Assembly (NCBI GenBank): GCA_015233285.1
Contig: JADFYA010000034.1
Span: 1-13,656 of the forward strand
Length of the DNA: 13,656 nucleotides
DNA from: Deltaproteobacteria bacterium
Lineage (GTDB): Bacteria > Desulfobacterota > JADFXK01
Direction: 5' to 3'
Part shown: in pieces, positions 8,149 through 13,656 of the stretch
Numbering within the stretch: the stretch's first letter is position 1
Layout: every line of letters starts with the position of its first letter
The notes under the pieces: model-generated
Seen by the model: the letters and a program-made list of their open reading frames with translations, nothing else
Told to the model about the DNA's origin: nothing
Database searches by the model: none
Position numbers and translations under genes: made by a program

Positions 8149-10437
8149 TTACTGGGCCTTTTGGGCCTGAGGTGCAGCCGGCCGGGCTTGCCGCAACTGT
8201 TCCAAGACCCGGTTGGTGTCGATCAGCATTTTATTGGTGACTTCCAGCCGTTTGGCCAGGGAGACAATCATTTTATTGGCAATTTCCGGATAATTGGCCA
8301 GAGTTTCTTGAAGCTTGTCTCCAGGAAAGACCTTAACGATACTTTTCCCCTTTGAACGGATGGTGGCCGACCGGGTTTCGTTCAAGAGGGCGTTCATCTC
8401 GCCGAAGTATTCGTCAGGTTGAGAAATTTCACCGATCTTGCGGCCCCCTTTGATAACTTCTAAGCACCCCTGGATCAGCTTATAGAAGGATTTGTCGGTA
8501 TTGCCTTCTTTGATGACAATATCGCCGTTTTCATAAACTTGTTCATCGGGATTGAGCAGATAGGCCGGTAGGCTTTCTTTTTGGATGACTGTTTTCTTGA
8601 GAACTTCATCTAGGGTGGTATGTCCTTGCATGGCCTTATTCAGGGCATCCCGGCGCAGCGTATCCATACCGCTTTTGATTGCGATTTTACGAAGTTGAGA
8701 TTCACCCACGTTGGATGTAATGGCCTCTTGGAGGAGTTCATCAATCTCCATTATCTCAAATACACCTACGCGGCCCTTATATCCGGTGCCGTTACAATGG
8801 CTGCATCCCTTACCTTGATACAACTGGAGGGTGGGGAATTCCGCCTCCTGAAAGCCGGCTTCGCGCAGCTTGGCCGCATTGACATTTTTGACTGGTTCTT
8901 TGCACTTAGGGCAGATCCTTCGCAGCAGACGTTGAGACAAGACCAGGGTGACCGCGGCGGCGACCATGTAAGGCGGAATCCCGATATCAATTAATCGGTT
9001 GATGGTGCCGGGGCAATCATTAGTATGCAAGGTGCTGAACACCAGGTGGCCGGTCATGGCGGCTTTGACCGCGATTTCGGCAGTCTCGATGTCCCGGATT
9101 TCGCCAAGCATAATGATGTCGGGATCCTGACGGAGGAAGGCCTTCAGCGCCGCGGCAAAGGTCATCCCCACTTCGCTGCGGACTAGAACTTGATTAATTC
9201 CCTTAAAGTTAAACTCCACCGGATCTTCAGCGGTCAATATCTTTACGTCTTCTTTGTTTAGGGCATCCAGGGCGGAATACAGGGTAGTGGTTTTGCCGCT
9301 CCCGGTCGGCCCGGTGACCAAGACCATCCCGTAAGGACGCTCAATCGCCTTCTTAAACCTCTCGAATCCCTCCGTTGTGAACCCCATTTTGGTCAGGTCG
9401 ACATGGAGGGCCGATTTGTCAAGTATCCGGAGAACGATTGATTCACCAAACAAGGTGGGGAGGGTGGACACCCGGAAATCAACGTCTTTGTTCCGGCCCA
9501 GTTTCAGCTTGATCCGGCCGTCTTGCGGAATGCGGCGTTCAGTAATGTCAAGATTGGCCAGGATCTTAAACCTGGAGATAAGGGCATTCTTGATGCTCAT
9601 GGGCAAATTCATCGTCTTGAACAAGGCCCCGTCCAACCGGTAGCGAACATAAAAGCTTTTTTCGAAGGGTTCGATATGAATATCGCTGATTCCCCCCTGC
9701 ACCGCCTTAAACAATAGACCGTTGACCAGTTTGATGATGGGTGCATCATCAGCCGAAAAGCCGCCGCTGGCATCTTCGTCGTCCCGCACCGCCTCGATAG
9801 AAAAATTTTCGGCCGCTTCTGAGGCGAGCGAACCAAAATCGTCGATTTGGGCCATAGAGATGGTGCTTTCCTCAATTTCCTCTACCTTACCCACACCCAG
9901 ACTTTTATATTCGGCCTCATCTATTTTATAATATTTTTTGTAGGCTTCGGCGATCTCAAGTTCAGTGGACACGCCGGCTTCGATTTTTAACCGGGTGTGG
10001 GCCTGAACCTCTTCGATGCCCTTTGTGTTGGTCGGCTCAGACATAGTCACCCTGAGATTACCGCTAGTGCCGACACTGATGGGAAAGAGGAAATACTTTT
10101 TGGCCATTTGATAATCGACTAGGTTGATGGCCTTCTGATCGATTTTTTCCCGTTCCAGGTAAATGGGTGAGAATCCATATTGCCGGCTCAGAATTTTGGG
10201 GATAGTGTCTTCTTCGATATAGCCCAGCCGAAACAAAATGGCGCTGATTCGGCCACCTTGTTTTTTTTGAACCTCCAGCGCCTCATCCAGTTGATGGGCC
10301 GTAATCTGGCCTTCTTTCTTGAGGATCTCACCGATCTTCTTTTCCGAATCTTCACCCGACTGGTCTCGAATGGTCGAGACAAAGGCCGACTTGCGGCGGT
10401 CCGGTGCGGCGGGATGTTGCGGTACTGGTGCGGGCAT
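8149..10437 (-). CDS. pilB: Type IV pilus assembly ATPase PilB with C-terminal cyclic-nucleotide-binding domain
   Basis: PilB is the hexameric ATPase that powers pilus extension. Residues about 34-90 form an MshEN/T2SSE N-domain with two GxxLxxxGxI...Q-like repeats. Residues about 228-615 are the ATPase core. It carries Walker A GPTGSGKT (Lys382), the Asp box (TAEDPVEF), Walker B DPDIIMLGEIRD (438-449), the His box (HLVFSTLHTND) and the zinc-binding pairs C509/C512 and C545/C548. Ordinary PilB ends soon after this, at about 560-600 aa. Here residues about 620-735 add a CRP-type cNMP-binding domain, with GE at 679-680 and RSAT at 689-692 in the phosphate-binding cassette, then a helical tail. 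The extension is in frame with no sign of a stop or frameshift. The ATG at 10437 has AGAAGGT just upstream. It is the first gene of a pilB-pilC-pilS run. A GspE-type role is less likely given the context. Confidence 0.95.
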   Translation of the reverse strand: MPAPVPQHPAAPDRRKSAFVSTIRDQSGEDSEKKIGEILKKEGQITAHQLDEALEVQKKQGGRISAILFRLGYIEEDTIPKILSRQYGFSPIYLEREKIDQKAINLVDYQMAKKYFLFPISVGTSGNLRVTMSEPTNTKGIEEVQAHTRLKIEAGVSTELEIAEAYKKYYKIDEAEYKSLGVGKVEEIEESTISMAQIDDFGSLASEAAENFSIEAVRDDEDASGGFSADDAPIIKLVNGLLFKAVQGGISDIHIEPFEKSFYVRYRLDGALFKTMNLPMSIKNALISRFKILANLDITERRIPQDGRIKLKLGRNKDVDFRVSTLPTLFGESIVLRILDKSALHVDLTKMGFTTEGFERFKKAIERPYGMVLVTGPTGSGKTTTLYSALDALNKEDVKILTAEDPVEFNFKGINQVLVRSEVGMTFAAALKAFLRQDPDIIMLGEIRDIETAEIAVKAAMTGHLVFSTLHTNDCPGTINRLIDIGIPPYMVAAAVTLVLSQRLLRRICPKCKEPVKNVNAAKLREAGFQEAEFPTLQLYQGKGCSHCNGTGYKGRVGVFEIMEIDELLQEAITSNVGESQLRKIAIKSGMDTLRRDALNKAMQGHTTLDEVLKKTVIQKESLPAYLLNPDEQVYENGDIVIKEGNTDKSFYKLIQGCLEVIKGGRKIGEISQPDEYFGEMNALLNETRSATIRSKGKSIVKVFPGDKLQETLANYPEIANKMIVSLAKRLEVTNKMLIDTNRVLEQLRQARPAAPQAQKAQ

Positions 10438-10492
10438 TGGTTTACCTTCTTTTACCTTGGTGGAAAAAGGGATAGTTAATTTAGCCTATAAA

Positions 10493-10519
10493 CTTATACA
10501 AATCTTTGGGATGTGTCAA
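10493..10519 (-). promoter_or_regulatory. Candidate pilB promoter
   Basis: On the minus strand a perfect TTGACA (10519-10514) is followed after 15 bases by TATAAG (10498-10493), about 55 bases before the pilB ATG. The spacer is shorter than the ideal 17. Using 17 gives the weaker TAAGTT. No convincing sigma-54 (GG-N10-GC) site was seen. A perfect dyad CCAGG-CT-CCTGG lies just upstream at 10537-10548 and could be an operator. Confidence 0.35.
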
Positions 10520-10712
10520 GGGAAAATCGTTTCTTTCCAGGCTCCTGGTAGAGTAATATATAAATATTTTTCAATTAGTTAACTCCTTATCAAGATATCC
10601 GCACCTTCCCTTAGGCCGCCCGGCATGATTTCCGGCCGGTCGGCGTCGGAATTGGACGGGGGCCCGGAGCCATGTCCGGTCAAACCGGCGGGAACAATGT
10701 CACCATCTCCTT

Positions 10713-10791
10713 GTTACCGTCTTTTTGCCCCGGCTGATGGTCACCGGTTAGCGGGAGGGTTTCTTTGGTAACGGACTTTTATACTTTTTTT
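10713..10791 (+). terminator. Terminator-like hairpin with T-run, orphan (possible end of a small RNA)
   Basis: GTTACC (10713-10718) can pair with GGTAAC (10767-10772), CCC (10729-10731) with GGG (10753-10755), and GCTGA (10733-10737) with TTAGC (10748-10752, one G-T pair). The imperfect stem is followed by seven Ts at 10785-10791. No annotated + strand gene ends here, so if it is real it would terminate an unannotated + strand RNA from the GC-rich stretch just upstream. The internal loops are large and the T-run is 12 bases from the stem, so this is tentative. Confidence 0.25.
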
Positions 10792-10835
10792 CAGGATGAT
10801 AGAAAGAAGATAATTTCATTTTTGACATAATCTAC

Positions 10836-10864
10836 TTGACAAACAAATAAGCGGTGATTAATAA
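10836..10864 (+). promoter_or_regulatory. Candidate sigma-70 promoter for metK
   Basis: TTGACA at 10836-10841 is followed after exactly 17 bases by TAATAA at 10859-10864. A second TTGACA lies 14 bp upstream (10822-10827) without a good -10. If used, the promoter would give a metK leader of nearly 400 nt. The -10 match is imperfect, and a promoter nearer metK cannot be excluded. Confidence 0.35.
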
Positions 10865-10941
10865 ATAGCTTGTAACATAAAGCACGGCTTAAAAACGCAC
10901 CGGCAGCGATTCAAGTATGACTCTCTCTTCTCGGATTTCAC
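10858..10941 (-). CDS. Candidate small ORF, 27 codons, strong Shine-Dalgarno
   Basis: I do not recognise this ORF. On the minus strand the sequence AAAGGAGGAGGT (10959-10948) sits six bases before a GTG at 10941 that opens 27 codons ending in TAA (10860-10858). The peptide would be small, basic at its start (MKSEKRESYLNRCRC) and contain three cysteines, with no obvious membrane segment. An ATG overlapping the GTG is followed at once by TGA, so only the GTG frame is useful. The near-perfect ribosome-binding site is the main support. The same bases could instead act on the opposite strand as a CCTCCTCC pairing element. It lies about 420 bp upstream of pilB in the same direction. Confidence 0.2.
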   Translation of the reverse strand: MKSEKRESYLNRCRCVFKPCFMLQAIY

Positions 10942-10952
10942 ATTGCTACCTC

Positions 10953-10961
10953 CTCCTTTGG
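10953..10961 (+). promoter_or_regulatory. Possible anti-Shine-Dalgarno in the metK leader
   Basis: CTCCTTTGG here is complementary to the metK ribosome-binding region CC-A-AAAGGAG at 11234-11243: nine pairs with one bulged A. If transcription begins near 10870, this element is in the metK leader and could mask the ribosome-binding site. The distance is about 280 nt, and much of the gap is the self-pairing inverted repeat. No known riboswitch core was recognised. Confidence 0.2.
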
Positions 10962-10999
10962 TAAGTCTTGATAAGCCTTGGTAAGCTTATTGATAAGCC
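10958..10999 (+). repeat. Tandem imperfect direct repeat (two units) with embedded dyads
   Basis: Unit 1 (10958-10977) is TTGGTAAGTCTTGATAAGCC. Unit 2 (10978-10999) follows directly and differs by a two-base expansion in the middle. Unit 2 contains a perfect dyad GCTTAT-TG-ATAAGC (10985-10998). ATAAGC of unit 1 could compete for the same GCTTAT. Another dyad, GTTAA-ACG-TTAAC, follows at 11001-11013. The arrangement resembles a transcription-factor operator or a switchable leader structure. The binding factor is unknown. Confidence 0.6.
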
Positions 11000-11084
11000 G
11001 GTTAAACGTTAACGCCTTTGGGACTATGGTTATATCTACCTAGCCCTTATTTTCGGATTAATTATCATTACTCTTTATCTTGTT

Positions 11085-11209
11085 AAAAAGCATAACGCAG
11101 AGAATACAGAGTCAAGGGGAAACCGCTGAGATTCTCTTAGAGTATTCTATACAGCCCTTAAGAATCTCCGCGTCCTTTCTTTTCTCTACATCCTCTGCGT
11201 TATGCTTTT
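11085..11209. repeat. MITE-like long inverted repeat upstream of metK
   Basis: AAAAGCATAACGCAGAG (11086-11102) is repeated perfectly in inverted orientation at 11193-11209. The symmetry continues imperfectly inward and becomes perfect again at GAGATTCT (11128-11135) against AGAATCTC (11161-11168), so the whole element can fold into one long hairpin with arms of about 50 bases. There is no room for a transposase, and no clear target-site duplication was seen. The CTCTGCGTT/AACGCAGAG core resembles short repeats common in some bacterial genomes, from memory. The outer arm ends 42 bp before the metK start, so it probably lies in the metK leader. Confidence 0.75.
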
Positions 11210-11251
11210 CAAGTTGAACGGCAGTCCATCTTTCCAAAAGGAGATCACTTC

Positions 11252-13656
<2,405 letters not shown>

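Larger units (their letters stand above)
10438..11251. other. Long divergent intergenic region between pilB and metK
   Basis: This 814-bp stretch separates the divergent pil and metK transcription units and has no full-length gene on either strand. The part near pilB is AT-rich with a candidate minus-strand promoter. About 10605-10775 is GC-rich and full of short dyads. About 10800-11080 is AT-rich with two TTGACA boxes, a tandem repeat and dyads. About 11085-11209 is a long inverted repeat. No tRNA, rRNA, tmRNA or SRP RNA signature was recognised, and the conserved cores of the SAM-I and SAH riboswitches were not found. Confidence 0.8.

Noticed and set aside
10690..10712. Sigma-54 (PilR-type) promoter upstream of pilB, TGGTGAC...TTGTTC on the minus strand
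   Set aside because: The essential GC of the -12 element is missing and the site is over 250 bp from pilB.
10438..10800. Known riboswitches (GEMM c-di-GMP, cobalamin, Moco, TPP, glycine) upstream of pilB
   Set aside because: The conserved core strings of these families were looked for by eye and not found on either strand.
11081..11215. Insertion sequence carrying the terminal inverted repeats upstream of metK
   Set aside because: The interval is about 125 bp with no transposase frame and no convincing target duplication, so only a MITE-like label is justified.
11030..11251. SAM-I or SAH riboswitch directly upstream of metK
   Set aside because: No SAM-I GGCAACC-type core and no SAH core seen; the obvious structure is the long inverted repeat instead.

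Overview
The window (13,656 bp) reads as chromosomal sequence from a Gram-negative bacterium. The gene neighbourhoods (secA-argJ-ruvX-mltG, a pilB/pilC/pilS-type cluster, metK next to a short-form ahcY) and the protein flavour suggest Desulfobacterota (the former Deltaproteobacteria, Desulfobacca/Syntrophobacter-like). This placement is inference from family knowledge; no search was run.

Left block (1-4972, + strand): a tight housekeeping run. It holds secA (5' end outside the window), argJ, ruvX and mltG. secA/argJ overlap by ATGA and ruvX/mltG overlap by GTGA, so the block looks like one translationally coupled operon covering protein export, arginine synthesis, a RuvX/YqgF nuclease-fold protein and peptidoglycan chain termination. 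It converges on the next block across about 100 bp (4973-5072), where no convincing terminator was found.

Middle block (5073-10437, - strand, transcribed pilB then pilC then pilS): a type IV pilus assembly ATPase, the inner-membrane platform protein and a six-TM PAS histidine kinase resembling PilS. Two things stand out. PilB carries a complete extra cyclic-nucleotide-binding (CRP-type) domain at its C-terminus, in addition to an MshEN-type N-domain of the kind that binds c-di-GMP elsewhere. The pilT, pilR and pilA genes that normally sit in such clusters are absent from the window.

Long divergent intergenic region (10438-11251, 814 bp): no full-size gene. It contains a candidate pilB promoter, a GC-rich dyad-rich segment ending in a T-run (possible small RNA), a candidate 27-codon ORF with a very strong Shine-Dalgarno, two TTGACA boxes, a tandem direct repeat with adjacent dyads, and a roughly 125-bp MITE-like inverted repeat just upstream of metK.

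Right block (11252-13656, + strand): metK (SAM synthase) followed by ahcY (S-adenosylhomocysteine hydrolase; 3' end outside the window), two steps of the activated-methyl cycle. A textbook intrinsic terminator lies between them with almost no room for a separate ahcY promoter, which suggests attenuation or partial read-through.

The strongest candidate for something unusual is the PilB-cNMP fusion. The metK leader, with its repeats, possible anti-Shine-Dalgarno and downstream terminator, is the second.
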